Shown here piece after piece: positions 8,441-17,823 of a DNA stretch of 20,261 nt (position 1 is the first letter of the stretch; the number at the start of each line of letters is the position of its first letter). Under the pieces are notes generated by a model. It made no database searches, was not told the origin of the DNA, and worked only from the letters and a program-made list of their open reading frames with translations. The position numbers and the translations under genes are program-made. The DNA is from Mnemiopsis leidyi (taxonomy: Eukaryota > Ctenophora > Tentaculata > Lobata > Bolinopsidae), in contig JH152907.1 of NCBI GenBank assembly GCA_000226015.1, positions 41,860-62,120 on the forward strand. Direction: 5' to 3'.

Positions 8441-8935
8441 CAAGAGGATGTGTTATACGAACTTATTGAAATGAGTGTAAAGAATTGAGCCTGGACGAAA
8501 CCCAGCTGCTTCAGTTCCTTGTTTAAGATGCCGTACAGCAAGGACATTCACAGCTTGAGTAGATTTTCCTCTCACATAGATAGTATATCACTATATCGAA
8601 CAGGGACGGTTGAAGTTGCGAAATGAGAAGCAGGAAGGCTTATTGTTCCTGTTGTGAATAATATATTGGTTTCACTTTGCTTACATTTACTTCCATGAGA
8701 GGTTAGCCATGTAAGCATGAATGCTTACATGGCCTTTGGCTAGCATCTTCAGTTTTACATGACTATATATAGGTAACGTTTCATCATGTTTAAATATTTA
8801 CCTTCATTGCCGTTGTTATCCGTGCTTTTCGATGAGGATGTTGTACATCAAAGAAATTTCGTATGATCAACAACCTAGTTTCTCAGACTCATTATATGCT
8901 AGCCATATACTCATATGCGTTGTGAAGTTTGCATT
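8441..8935. other. Spacer; one hairpin, no gene seen
   Basis: This sequence is not related to the LU unit, which resumes at about 8935 with 'atatgactatgattaccgttg'. Apart from the stray minisatellite copy and the hairpin at 8706-8733, nothing is recognised. Confidence 0.4.
8706..8733. repeat. Perfect 12 bp stem hairpin
   Basis: GCCATGTAAGCA (8706-8717), loop TGAA, then TGCTTACATGGC (8722-8733). It could be the core of a foldback element or a small structured RNA. It is too short and isolated to call a miRNA. Confidence 0.5.
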
Positions 8936-8967
8936 GCACGATATGACTATGATTACCGTTGTATGCA

Positions 8968-9225
8968 AATAATGCAAAATTAGGTCACTCCCTTAGACGG
9001 GATAGCCTGAGGTGCTCATCTCCTTTTCATAAACCATGAGCCACTCCGTACCGAGGCACTTAACTAGCTGTAGGGGATTAATCTTACGAGCCAGGGAGTG
9101 TGCATTTCCAGCCGAAGCTGTAACAGACACAGTCTGGTGACCGGCTGACTTGCAACAATCGGGGATCGAACCCCGGTCTGCCGCATAGGAAGCGTAAACG
9201 AAACCACTACACCACCCAGCCGACC
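8968..9225 (-). mobile_element. tRNA-derived SINE with 13 bp TSD
   Basis: On the minus strand the head starts at 9225. It carries a perfect pol III A-box TGGTGTAGTGG (plus 9204-9214) and B-box GGTTCGATCCC (plus 9162-9172) in tRNA spacing, with a decayed anticodon-type stem between them. A ~160 bp non-tRNA body follows, ending near GCATTATT at 8968. The target-site duplication is ACCGTTGTATGCA (8955-8967) and ACCGTTGTATACA (9226-9238), one mismatch apart. The element splits the conserved LU upstream block, which is uninterrupted in the other units. Open frames on the minus strand here simply run through the SINE. Confidence 0.9.
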
Positions 9226-9484
9226 ACCGTTGTATACAGCGATCAATATCATAGTCACTGTTGTCGTAGGATGTGATCGTCGCAACCCTTGTATTACTCA
9301 TTATGAATTGTTTATGGAATAGTTTGCGTCTATTTATAGTATTAAAGAAAGAATAAAGTACTAGAAAGCTTTCATGAAGTTTCAATATGAAAAAAAAATG
9401 AATTTTTAGACACCAGGACATTAAAAAAACTATTATTATCATTATTCCTAAGATCCGTATCATAAGCAAGGACAAACATCAGTA
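9226..9484 (+). promoter_or_regulatory. LU upstream/5' leader block of gene 9485, altered TATA region
   Basis: This is homologous to the blocks before 6017, 12699 and 15100, but the TATATTTTA of those genes reads GAATTTTTAG here (9400-9409). The rest of the block is split from its distal part by the SINE. The last 25 bp (ATAAGCAAGGACAAACATCAGTA) remain close to the others. Confidence 0.55.
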
Positions 9485-9910
9485 ATGAAGTTTATGGAGA
9501 TTCTAGTTATTCTAACAGCCCTGTTTCTGGGTGGAGACGCTCTGAAGTGCTACAACTGCACCACAGTGAAGTACAATGACGTCGTGGTAGCAGAGGCGTC
9601 CAACACCTGCGAGGGGAGCGAGATAACGTGTGAGACAGGCCACACGTGCATGAATAACGCACTGGGTTACAATATGGAAATTGGGGGTTTGAAAGTAAAG
9701 GCTGAGACCACCCAGACTACATGCGGTATAAACATTGGTGGAGACGCATATTGTGAAATGATAAAGGGCTTCTTGACTGAGTCCGTGACGGACTTGAAGT
9801 GCAGTGTTAAATTCTGCAGCACTGACCTTTGTACTAGCTCTGGTGAAATCGCTCAAATTTCCGTTCTTGTGGGTGCTTTTGTTGTCAGCCTTTATGGAAT
9901 ATTCTTTTAA
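9485..9910 (+). CDS. LU-domain (Ly6/uPAR-like) GPI-type surface protein, type B
   Basis: The product is 141 residues, with a signal peptide at about 1-19 followed by L-K-CYNC. Ten cysteines lie at 22, 25, 42, 49, 55, 80, 90, 106, 111 and 116, and a hydrophobic GPI-type tail covers about 122-141. Residue 117, normally Asn after the final LU cysteine, is Thr. This also removes the second N-glycosylation sequon present in types A and C. Relative to type A, residues 28-109 differ at many positions with cysteine spacing kept, whereas the leader and residues 118-141 are nearly the same. The gene is the intact counterpart of the partial gene at 1-251. Its likely polyadenylation signal is ATTAAA at 10002-10007. 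It is probably a cell-surface three-finger protein with unknown partner. Confidence 0.9.
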   Translation: MKFMEILVILTALFLGGDALKCYNCTTVKYNDVVVAEASNTCEGSEITCETGHTCMNNALGYNMEIGGLKVKAETTQTTCGINIGGDAYCEMIKGFLTESVTDLKCSVKFCSTDLCTSSGEIAQISVLVGAFVVSLYGIFF

Positions 9911-10001
9911 ATACTTAAATACAAGGGACAGAATGTTTAGAATTAGTATCTAAAGGATATAAGTAAGTTAAGACTTACAAGGTCGAAATTTGATTAAATT
10001 G

Positions 10002-10007
10002 ATTAAA
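10002..10007 (+). promoter_or_regulatory. Candidate polyadenylation signal ATTAAA
   Basis: ATTAAA lies 91 bp after the LU stop, at the position where unit 1 has AATAAA. Confidence 0.4.
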
Positions 10008-10264
10008 CAGTTGATATACTTTAAAAAATCAGTCTTTTCAGTGGCTATTTCCCAAGCTTTATATATAAGCATTTTTTGTTCTGTAATCAAACTTATTCTT
10101 GGAAAAGAGAATTTGTATTAAAATTGAAATCTAAAGTAGTTTCTCTAAGAAAAAACTATAACGGTCGTTCAATTATAACATCAAAAAAACACTTGGTACT
10201 TGAGTCTTGACGACACCTAACGCTTTTTCTTAAGCGATTATAAGCATATATAGTATTATAGAAA

Positions 10265-10503
10265 TCTTTTAATCCATGATAGAGAAAGGTATTTTGGGGA
10301 AGGAATGTAAATTTTGTCCAAAAAGGGGTCGTTCACATATGACGTCAGCAAATTTTTGGTAATTTTTACCTCCTCCCCCTCTGTCATCATTCGTCATCAT
10401 TACAAAAACCCCCCTAAATATCAGAGGTAAATCACCATAATGACATCATCACAGTCGGAACCCCACCCCCCACTTCATGTGAAATAACTTTGATTATTAA
10501 AGA
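10265..10503. repeat. C-rich, TGACGTCA-containing insertion relic (unit 3)
   Basis: This is the copy of 630-872, with TGACGTCA at 10340-10347. It is absent at the matching site in unit 4. Confidence 0.5.
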
Positions 10504-11305
10504 AGCTAGTAAACAGTGGTTCCAATCTTCAGATTGGTTGAATATATGACGCCTCCCCAAATACACCTCTCTACTCTATGTATAAACTAAAACAATGGTG
10601 TCCGCAAAACAGTCAAGTACTTAACTTTGTCTAACTTTTGTCCTAGCTCAAAGTTGAAAATTTACATTTCGGGGCCTTGTAAGGGGTCAATTAAGGGGTC
10701 ACGTGATCATTTTTCGGCTCCCGAAACTATCAAATTAGGAATCCTCGTCAAATTTTACGTCGAAATATTGTTCTAACTTTTCTTCTCGCTCAAAGTTAAA
10801 AATTTTCATCTTAAAGACCTTCAGATCAACTTTCCACATAGCTTAACCCACAGAACACGCTCAAACCTGAAATTTTCATGACACTATGTCTTTCCGTTTG
10901 GACTCTAATTCGTGTCCCGATTCGGATATTTTTTGTCAGCTACATGGAAAATATTGGCCCTAAAACAATTTTATTTAGTTTGTTCGACGATACCGTCGAC
11001 TGTGGATATGTACTGTTTTTCGGCAATGCTGTTAGATACGTAGCGTAGCATGAAGCAAACGTATGCATACGCAAACGTATTTGTCGCCGAAATTTCACGT
11101 ATTTCGATTTAATTTAAATCTGCGCGTGTATTTCAGACAAATTTGAGACGTATTTCAGACAAAATTTAGCATGGTCAAACTTTAATTTTTTGCGTTCTAA
11201 ATGATAAGAAATTTCACGTATTCGTGCGAGGGGTCATCAGTTAAGTAGACAAGATTCCGTAATATTCAAAAGAACACTACAGGCGAATTTTCGGCCGGTG
11301 AACCC

Positions 11306-11341
11306 AATGTGGTTTCATAAAGTAATGTGGTTTCATAAAGT
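11306..11341 (+). repeat. Perfect 18 bp tandem duplication
   Basis: AATGTGGTTTCATAAAGT occurs twice in a row (11306-11323 and 11324-11341). Copy 1 of the segmental duplication has it once, near 2902-2920. Confidence 0.85.
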
Positions 11342-12415
11342 AAAACTAATTACAATAGCTATAAGTATAGCTAGTTCAATCGGCCAATTGCTATGGAATT
11401 CGCGTTTCGTCATTTCGTGCATCACGTAATCTATTACCGTGTTATCGCAAAATAAATGGTTTCCCCTTAAACTAAACACCATAGACAAGTCAGATAATCA
11501 TTGCTATTAAATATTGAATTTACAAAATACTAAGGAGTAATTCAGTAATACTCTAGTATTGAAACATACGCCGCGCATCGGTAGTAAACTCCCAAAAATA
11601 TAGTCAGAGTAAAATAACTTTGCGGGGGTAATTTATTAAACATGCATTATCGACATGGTAAAGGTGGCGCGCACTATGTGTTTAAACCCGACCACTTTAA
11701 ACCATCTACTTTACTTTTTGCATTCGCCAAAAAAGTATAAGAGTTGGAAAAAATTAATTTTATGAAGGAGCAGATTAGTGACTAAGAAAAGTGATCGATT
11801 ATTATTGATAATGTTTCTTATTGTTTGTCGCGTTTTATTGTTATGCTTTTGTATTTGTAATTTTCTCCATAATTGTGATATTTTGTAACTTAATTCAATG
11901 TTTGTGCGGAGGTTATATATTTTTTAATTGTTATGATACTTAGGTTGGTGGCAACCACCCCAGAAAAGACAACTTAACCCAAAATTTTTGAACCTCAAGA
12001 CTATTCTCAATTGAATTCTCGTCCAATTTTAGTCCGAGTTCAAAAAAAAGAAAAAAGTTGCCACCCCCTTGTATGACAACATGAAGTGTGGTATACGACC
12101 CGACCCGATGGTGGCAGTCCTGAAGCTCGAAAACCTTATTTAAATCCACTATATGGCCCTTATTGACCCCCTATAGCCCAAAGTGAAAATGTTCAACTTT
12201 GAGGAGAAAGTTAGGCTAGTATTTTCACGTAAAATTTGATAAGGAATTAGAATTAAAAATTCGAAGCCGAAAAATTATCACGTGACCCCCTAAGTGACCC
12301 CTTATTCTTGAGCTAGAAGAAAAGTTAGACCAGCATTACGAAGTGAAATTACAAAGAATCAGAAAAACCACGTGTCTTTTCTGGCTAGAGCCACGCTTTG
12401 CGTTTTGAGACTGAT

Positions 12416-12698
12416 ACATATAATGTTTATTAATTCGGTCCTAAATTCCCGCATCCGAATCAGCGTTTCTCTTTATCTAATATTACTACGATTACTGTTG
12501 TATGAGGCAATCAATATCATGTTCACTGTTGTTGTATTTAAGATTAAGATAGAATAATAGACTAGACATAGACAAAAATAACAAAAATTGAAGTTTCAAT
12601 ATGAACAGAGTTATATTTTAGACACCAGGACATTGATAAGAAAACTATCATCATTATTCTTAGGATTCGAATCATAAGCAAGGAAGAAAACATCAGTA
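12416..12698 (+). promoter_or_regulatory. Conserved upstream/5' leader block of LU gene 12699
   Basis: This block is very close to 5716-6016. TATATTTTA is at 12612-12620, 87 bp before the ATG, followed by the GACACCAGGACATTG box and the conserved leader. Short indels separate the two blocks. Confidence 0.6.
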
Positions 12699-13133
12699 AT
12701 GAAGTTTATGGAGATTCTTGTTATTCTAACAGCCCTGTTTCTAAGTGGGAACGCTCTGCAGTGCTACAACTGCACCACAGTGAAGTTTAATAACGTGGAA
12801 ATAGAGGAGTCCACCACCTGCGAGGGGAGCGAGATAACTTGCACGACAGACCAAAACGCCTGTATGACTTACGAAATAAGTGGCAAGACGGACGTGGAGG
12901 GAGTTAAGGTGGAGGCTGAGGAAACCCAGACTACATGCGGTAAAAGCGCGGATGGAGACGCACATTGTCAAATGATCAAGGCCGACATGTCTGAGTCAGT
13001 GGACGACTTGAAGTGCAGCGTGAACTTCTGCAGCACTGACCTTTGTAATAGCTCTGGTGAAATCGCTCAAATTTCCGTTCTTGTGGGGGCTTTTGTTATT
13101 AGCCTTTTACGGAATATTATTTTGAATACTTAA
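12699..13133 (+). CDS. LU-domain (Ly6/uPAR-like) protein, type A, with frameshifted tail
   Basis: The product is 144 residues. The signal peptide is 1-19, and residues 34-135 are almost identical to the 6017 product, including all ten cysteines and the CNSS end. The leader instead resembles types B and C (MKFMEILVILTALFL), suggesting exchange between paralogues. One extra T in the TTTT run at 13105-13108 shifts the frame after Ser135. The normal LYGI(L/F)F end is replaced by LLRNIILNT, and the old TGA is read through to TAA at 13131-13133. The last residues are now polar and charged, which could weaken the GPI-attachment signal. The protein might then be retained, secreted or still anchored. 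The alternative is a sequencing error in a homopolymer. Confidence 0.88.
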   Translation: MKFMEILVILTALFLSGNALQCYNCTTVKFNNVEIEESTTCEGSEITCTTDQNACMTYEISGKTDVEGVKVEAEETQTTCGKSADGDAHCQMIKADMSESVDDLKCSVNFCSTDLCNSSGEIAQISVLVGAFVISLLRNIILNT

Positions 13134-13668
13134 ATACAGGGGACTTAGTTACCAAAGGACATAGGTAAATTAAGACTTATTATGTCGAAATTTGATTTAA
13201 TTGCGAAAAAGGTTGCTCTACTTAAAAAGCAGTCGTTTGAGTGGTCGGTATTTTATAACAAATTATGCCAAAGAGTAACCTAGTGCCGAACATTTCCATG
13301 TCATTTCCCAGCTTATTTAAGCATTTTTTGTTACAATTTATCTGTAATCAAACTAATTCTTGGAAAAGGGACTTTTTATTGAAATCTCAAGTAGTTTTTC
13401 CAAGACAAAATTATACTGATCGTTCAATAATAACAGCAGAAAAACAAAAAAAATATCATGTGGTACTTGACTCTTCAGGACACCTAAAGAACTAAAGCTT
13501 TTTCTTAAGCAATATGCGTAGATAGTATCTCTTTATGAATATTTTGTTGTAATGAAAAGCTAGTTACCATTGGTTTCAATCTTCTGATTGGTTAAATTAT
13601 TGACGCCTCCCCAAATATACCTCCTTACTTATAAATAATAAGAAAATGTATTCACACTAACCATTTTG
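13134..13668. other. LU 3' flank (unit 4), non-coding
   Basis: This is homologous to 252-970 and 15526-15900. It lacks the C-rich insertion relic found in units 1 and 3, giving the ancestral site. No clear AATAAA follows the stop. A 76-codon open frame (13265-13495) has no counterpart in the other units and is not supported as a gene. Confidence 0.55.
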
Positions 13669-14550
13669 TCCGCAAAACAGTCAAGTACTTAATTTACTTT
13701 GTCGTTCGTTTCTAAGGATACTGGGTGGTGCGCATGTGGGGTTTGAACCCTCGACTTTACGATCACTAGACTTCAGACAATGACACCCCTTCTGCGCCTA
13801 TTAATCCTTAAAAACTGTAACTGGACAACTGGTGCAACAAATATGCACATCTAATTTCAATACTCGGACCACAGATTTGACATTATCATACTGAGATTCT
13901 GACAGCAGTACACCTCAGTCAACAACTCTATCATCTCTACTTTGGTAACTCGACCCTTGGATCTACCTCTCCTTAAAGAAAGATGATTTTAAATTCAGGT
14001 CCACATTTACTAATGTATCACCATAAGAAGTAGGGTTTTTAATTTTAGTTACATTAAGTTTGATCAGATCACTGACACTCGTCAATGTAGTTAATTCTTT
14101 AATTATTAAGATTTTGTTCATTCTAACGTTGGGCACGTAGTAACTGACGATTTAAATATCGTCAAACATAGAAACCTAGAAATATTGTAACAATGGGTTC
14201 AAAATCTGAAGAAACGATATCGTTTAGCAAGGATGATGCTTACAATAATAACTAATGAGTCGCAAAACGCAAAGCGTGCCTCCAGCCAGAAAAGACACGT
14301 GGTTTTCAAATTCCTTGTAATTTCACATCTAAATTCTGGTCTAACTTTTCTTGTAGCTCAAGAATAAGGGGTCGCTTAGGGATCACGTGATACTTTTTCT
14401 GATTCAAAACCATGAAATTCGGACTCCTCGTCAAATTTGACGCCAATATACTGGTCCAACTTTTCTCTAGCTCCAGTTAAATAGCTATAGTTAAATATTT
14501 CCATTTTGGGGCCTTGTAAGAGGTTACTTCAGGGGTCACGTGATCATTCG
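13669..14550. repeat. Unit-internal repeat with B-box-like core and left inverted arm (unit 4)
   Basis: This corresponds to 970-1745, with GGTTTGAACCC at 13740-13750, and then continues into the arm sequence. The arm holds two successive copies of the 'ctggtc(t/c)aacttttct ... ggggtcacgtgatc' module, with CACGTG cores near 14388 and 14538. The matching right arm, found before the 6017 and 12699 genes, is missing before the 15100 gene. The following 14551-14780 matches 3295-3520. Confidence 0.55.
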
Positions 14551-14809
14551 TAAACCATCTACTTTACTTTTTTTGCCATCGGCATGAAAAATTGAAAAAA
14601 TTTATTTTATGAAGGAGCAGATCAGTGACTTAGCAGAGTAATCGATTATTATTGATAAAGTTTCTTATTGGTTGTTATGCTTTTGTATTTGTAATTTTCT
14701 CGATAATTGTGGTATTTTGTAACTTAATTTTATGTTTGCTCGGTGGTTATATATTCTTTTAATTGTTGTGATAGTTTACATTTTATGCAGGACAAAACAT
14801 AATCATAAT

Positions 14810-15099
14810 ATTTATTAATTTGGGGTCCTAAATTCCCGCATCCGAATCAGCGTTTCTCTTTATCTAATATGACTACGATTACTGTTGTATGTGGCAATCG
14901 ATATCATGGTCACTGTTGTTGTATTGAAGATAGGATAAAAGAATAAACTACTTAAGAGGCTTCTGGCTTTCATGGACAAAATAAGAAAAATTGAAGTTTC
15001 AGTATAAACAGAGTTATATTTTAGACACCAGGACATTGAAAATAAAACTATCATTATTATTCTTAGGATTATAAGCAAGGAAGAACATTAGTATTAGTA
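14810..15099 (+). promoter_or_regulatory. Conserved upstream/5' leader block of LU gene 15100
   Basis: This is homologous to the other LU upstream blocks. TATATTTTA is at 15015-15023, 85 bp before the ATG, with GACACCAGGACATTG following. The leader has lost a few bases ('ggattataagcaagg') and gained a short TTAGTA duplication just before the ATG. Confidence 0.6.
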
Positions 15100-15525
15100 A
15101 TGAAGTTTATTGAGATCCTTGTTATTCTAACAGCCCTGTTTCTTGGTGGCGACGCTCTGCAGTGCTACAACTGCACCACAGTGAAGTCTAATGACGTCGT
15201 GGTAGCAGAGGCGTCCAGCACCTGCGAGGGGAGCGAGATAACGTGTGAGACAGGCCTCACGTGCATGACTAACAAAATGGGTTACAAGATGGATATTGGG
15301 GGAATGGAAATAGAGGCTGAGACTACCCAGCTTACATGCAGTATAAGCATGGATGGAGACGCATATTGTAAATTGATGAAGGGTTTATTGTCTGAGTCAA
15401 TGGACGACTTGAAGTGCAGCGTGAACTTCTGCAGCACTGACCTTTGTAATAGCTCTGGTGAAATCGCTCAAATTTCCGTTCTTGTTGGTGCTTTTGTTAT
15501 TGGACTTTACGGAACATTCTTTTAA
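15100..15525 (+). CDS. LU-domain (Ly6/uPAR-like) GPI-type surface protein, type C
   Basis: The product is 141 residues, with a signal peptide at about 1-19 followed by LQCYNC. The ten cysteines are at the same positions as in the 9485 product. It ends FCSTDLCNSS, so the canonical Asn117 and its sequon are kept, and a hydrophobic GPI-type tail closes the protein. The middle region is a third variant, nearest to type B but with many amino-acid changes between cysteines 55 and 106 (for example MDIGGMEIEAE and KLMKGLLSES). The C-terminal 30 residues are close to all other copies. This is the last LU gene of the array within the window. AATAAA at 15647-15652 is the likely polyadenylation signal. 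Surface location is inferred from leader and tail; the partner is unknown. Confidence 0.9.
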   Translation: MKFIEILVILTALFLGGDALQCYNCTTVKSNDVVVAEASSTCEGSEITCETGLTCMTNKMGYKMDIGGMEIEAETTQLTCSISMDGDAYCKLMKGLLSESMDDLKCSVNFCSTDLCNSSGEIAQISVLVGAFVIGLYGTFF

Positions 15526-15900
15526 ATACTTTGATACAAGGGACTTAGTTACATAAGTAAGTTGAGACTTACAACATCAAAATTTTATCAAATTGCGAAA
15601 AATTGATTTATTTAAAAATCAGTCTTTTTAGTGATTGGTATTTTACAATAAATTTTGATAATAAGTTATGCCGTTGAGTAACCTAAGGCCGAACATTTCC
15701 AAGGTATTTCCCCAGCGTATTTAAGCTTTCTTTGTTATAAATTATCTCTAATCAAACTTATTTTGAAAAAGGGAACTTTGATTAAAATCTGAAGTATATT
15801 CTCTAAGACAAAATTATGATGGTCGTTCAACTGTAACAGCAGAAAACAAAAACGTTTAATTTGGTAATTCAGTCTTTACGACACTTAAACTATCGAAAAT
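15526..15900. other. LU 3' flank (unit 5), non-coding
   Basis: This is homologous to 13134-13500. AATAAA occurs at 15647-15652, 122 bp after the stop codon. Confidence 0.55.
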
Positions 15901-16465
15901 CATCTTGGGACCATGTACAGTAATGTTTAAACAAATAAGGGACCAAGGAAACTGTCTGATTGTGGATAAAATGTGTGCACAATAAGTCGTTAAAATGCGG
16001 GCATATATATCGACATCGGGGGTGCGCGTTGGAAGTCGAATTATTTTGAGGAAAAATCTATTTATTTGCCATGCAAATCCGTTCTATGGCAAATTTGGTC
16101 GATTGTTGAATTATTTAGGTTGTTTTCAACAATAGCTGGTGGAAAACACTAACTATCCTTGTGACTTCTTAAGTATTTAGTATAGCAGGTAGATAAATCG
16201 ATCTTGGGAGATGAGTGGTTTAAATAGTCTAGAACATATACATAATTTAAATTACATATATGTAATTTAAAATTATCAGCATTTTTAGTTACACATTTCA
16301 AACTTATAAGAATTGCTTTTCAAGGTGTATAGAAATGACATTGACCAGTAAACAATCAACCTGGGGTGGGGAGGGTGCCCAAATAACCGCACCCTATTGT
16401 GCATAATCGAAAATACCAACTTCGTCCGTGAAGATCGCAGAGACTAAAACGGGGCATGATATCAG
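15901..16465. other. Insertion into unit 5 spacer; no gene seen
   Basis: Unit 4 has no equivalent of this sequence between its 3' flank and the B-box repeat. It contains a perfect 26 bp palindrome at 16246-16271. No convincing reading frame or element ends were found. Confidence 0.4.
16246..16271. repeat. Perfect 26 bp AT-rich palindrome
   Basis: TTTAAATTACATA (16246-16258) is followed directly by its own reverse complement TATGTAATTTAAA. There is no loop, so it could extrude as a cruciform. It may mark a hairpin breakpoint. Confidence 0.75.
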
Positions 16466-16592
16466 GCTCACTATAGGCCGTCTACAAGCCTGAAAAAGGC
16501 CGGCTTTCGGCCGTTTATTGGCCTGGTATTGGCCTGATATGGGCCGTTTATCGGCCTGCTATAGGCCTTGTATTGGCCCTGCATCGGCCGAA
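16466..16592. repeat. Degenerate minisatellite of GGCC-centred ~13-17 bp units
   Basis: The words 'attggcctg', 'atgggccgtttatcggcctg' and 'ataggccttgtattggccctg' repeat about nine times. A hairpin (AAGGCCGGCTTTCGGCCG) sits at its left end. It is GC-rich against the AT-rich surroundings, and open frames over it are repeat artefacts. Confidence 0.65.
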
Positions 16593-16715
16593 ACTGATCT
16601 CCCAATTTGTCCTTTTGCCAAATTGCCTAATTGTCTCGAAATGACAGATTCCAGCTGCCGAGCTTTCAGAACTTCAGAACTGTGGGTGTACCGTGCAAAG
16701 CAAGTTTACACCATA

Positions 16716-17036
16716 GTGTCCACAAAACAATCAAGTACTTAACTTTGTCGTTCGTTTCTAAGGAGACTGGGTGGCTCCCACGTGGGGTTCGAACCCTCGT
16801 CTTCACGTGGGTTTGGAACCCTCGACGATCACTAGACTTCAGACAATGACACCCCTTCTGCGCCTATTAATTCTTAAAAACTGTAACTGGACAACTGGTG
16901 CAACAAATATGCACATCTAATTTCAATACTCGGATCACATATTTGACATTATCGTACTTAGATTCTGACACCAGTACACCTCAGCCCACAACCCTATCTT
17001 CTCTACTTTGGTAACTCGACCCTTGGAGATCTACCT
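16716..17036. repeat. Unit-internal repeat with B-box-like core (truncated copy in unit 5)
   Basis: This matches 970-1310 and 13669-13972, with GGTTCGAACCC at 16786-16796. Similarity stops at 'ggatctacctctc' near 17036, the last trace of the LU array. Confidence 0.55.
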
Positions 17037-17821
17037 CTCTTTTCTCCAACATATCTACTTATCGGGCAATCTTTCGGAAAGTGATCACGTGGGCTACCCA
17101 GCTGGATCTCGACTCGTAATGTCACGTGGTGTGACGTCCCGTCACGTGGTGCTTTGCCCCACTTGGTGCATCAGAAAGTTCATTAAGCGATTTACCAGTG
17201 TTAGGTTCCCTGAACTGGCCTTCTGGATGTATCTCGGCTATGTATCGAGTTCTGTAAGCTCGATTAAGAGATTTGTACCGTTGTAATACTGTTTCAGAAC
17301 CATTGCTTTTTAATACTTATTTACTTTCACATTTCGGAAGAGATTCGTCTTCTCGTATTGTGTATTTGTGTCGGGTACCAGTAGATTGATTTAAACAAAT
17401 TAGTACTACCTATGTCCCTTTGAAATTTGACTCCTTTTCGTCCCCAAAAATCATAAATCTTAGATTAAAGGGATAGCCCAAGCAAAATTTGTAACCTTCA
17501 AATTCGCTTACTTGACGTTATAGCTCGTTGGTTTCTTATTTTGTTGGAAACGTTTGTTGTTTAATTGGCTGTCTTCGAAATATCTTTAGACTGAGCATGT
17601 AACATTTTCTTTCGCATAAAACTGAATATGTAAACCAACATATATCTTGGATGCATTCCAAATGTTTATAAGCACCCACCTAGTCTCATATTGCAAAACA
17701 GAGAGTATTTTGCCAGAACCAAGCCAAACGTTGTTAAAAAACCAACAAATACAAGAATCAAGGATTCAGTTAACTTTGATAACTAGATCATCAAAAAAAG
17801 TCTATATATAGCGTTGGTAAG
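17037..17821. other. Region between array end and MITE; no gene seen
   Basis: Several TCACGTG words lie between 17084 and 17150. A 92-codon open frame (17008-17286) starts inside the preceding repeat and shows no domain, leader or membrane signature, so it is not called. The remainder is AT-rich and unremarkable. It could be intron of the receptor gene whose exon lies at 18626. Confidence 0.4.
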
Positions 17822-17823
17822 TA

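Larger units (their letters stand above)
9660..13136 (+). repeat. Higher-order segmental duplication, copy 2 (short form)
   Basis: This is the partner of 1-6450. It lacks about 750 bp at 10631/10635 (deletion), about 635 bp at 11223/11232, the 1 kb insertion at 11918-11925 and the hAT element at about 11977. It has its own 18 bp tandem duplication (11306-11341) and a ~15 bp addition near 11182-11196. No gene is seen between 9911 and 12698. That spacer consists of the LU 3' flank, inverted-repeat arms and shared non-coding blocks. Confidence 0.85.

Noticed and set aside
8706-8733. microRNA precursor
   Set aside because: The perfect stem is only 12 bp, with a 4-base loop, which is too short for a typical miRNA hairpin. 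It is kept only as a hairpin feature.
9150-9225. Functional tRNA gene on the minus strand
   Set aside because: A- and B-boxes are good, but the acceptor and anticodon stems do not pair well. The segment is the head of a longer element with a target duplication, so it is a SINE.
8993-9475. 160-codon open frame on the minus strand (and a shorter one at 9064-9285)
   Set aside because: It runs through the tRNA-derived SINE and the LU upstream block. There is no leader or domain, and the SINE ends and target duplication explain the sequence.
9512-9856. 114-codon minus-strand frame antisense to the 9485 LU gene
   Set aside because: It is a shadow of the LU coding sequence; a similar antisense frame (12741-12971) occurs at 12699 for the same reason.
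6017-15525. LU proteins as secreted three-finger toxins
   Set aside because: Hydrophobic GPI-type tails and the CYNC...DLCNSS pattern fit membrane-anchored Ly6 proteins. Nothing in the sequence points to venom use.
16518-17286. Plus frames at 16518-16742, 16631-16849 and 17008-17286
   Set aside because: They overlap the GGCC minisatellite or the B-box repeat, and have no conserved counterpart in the other units that carry the same DNA.
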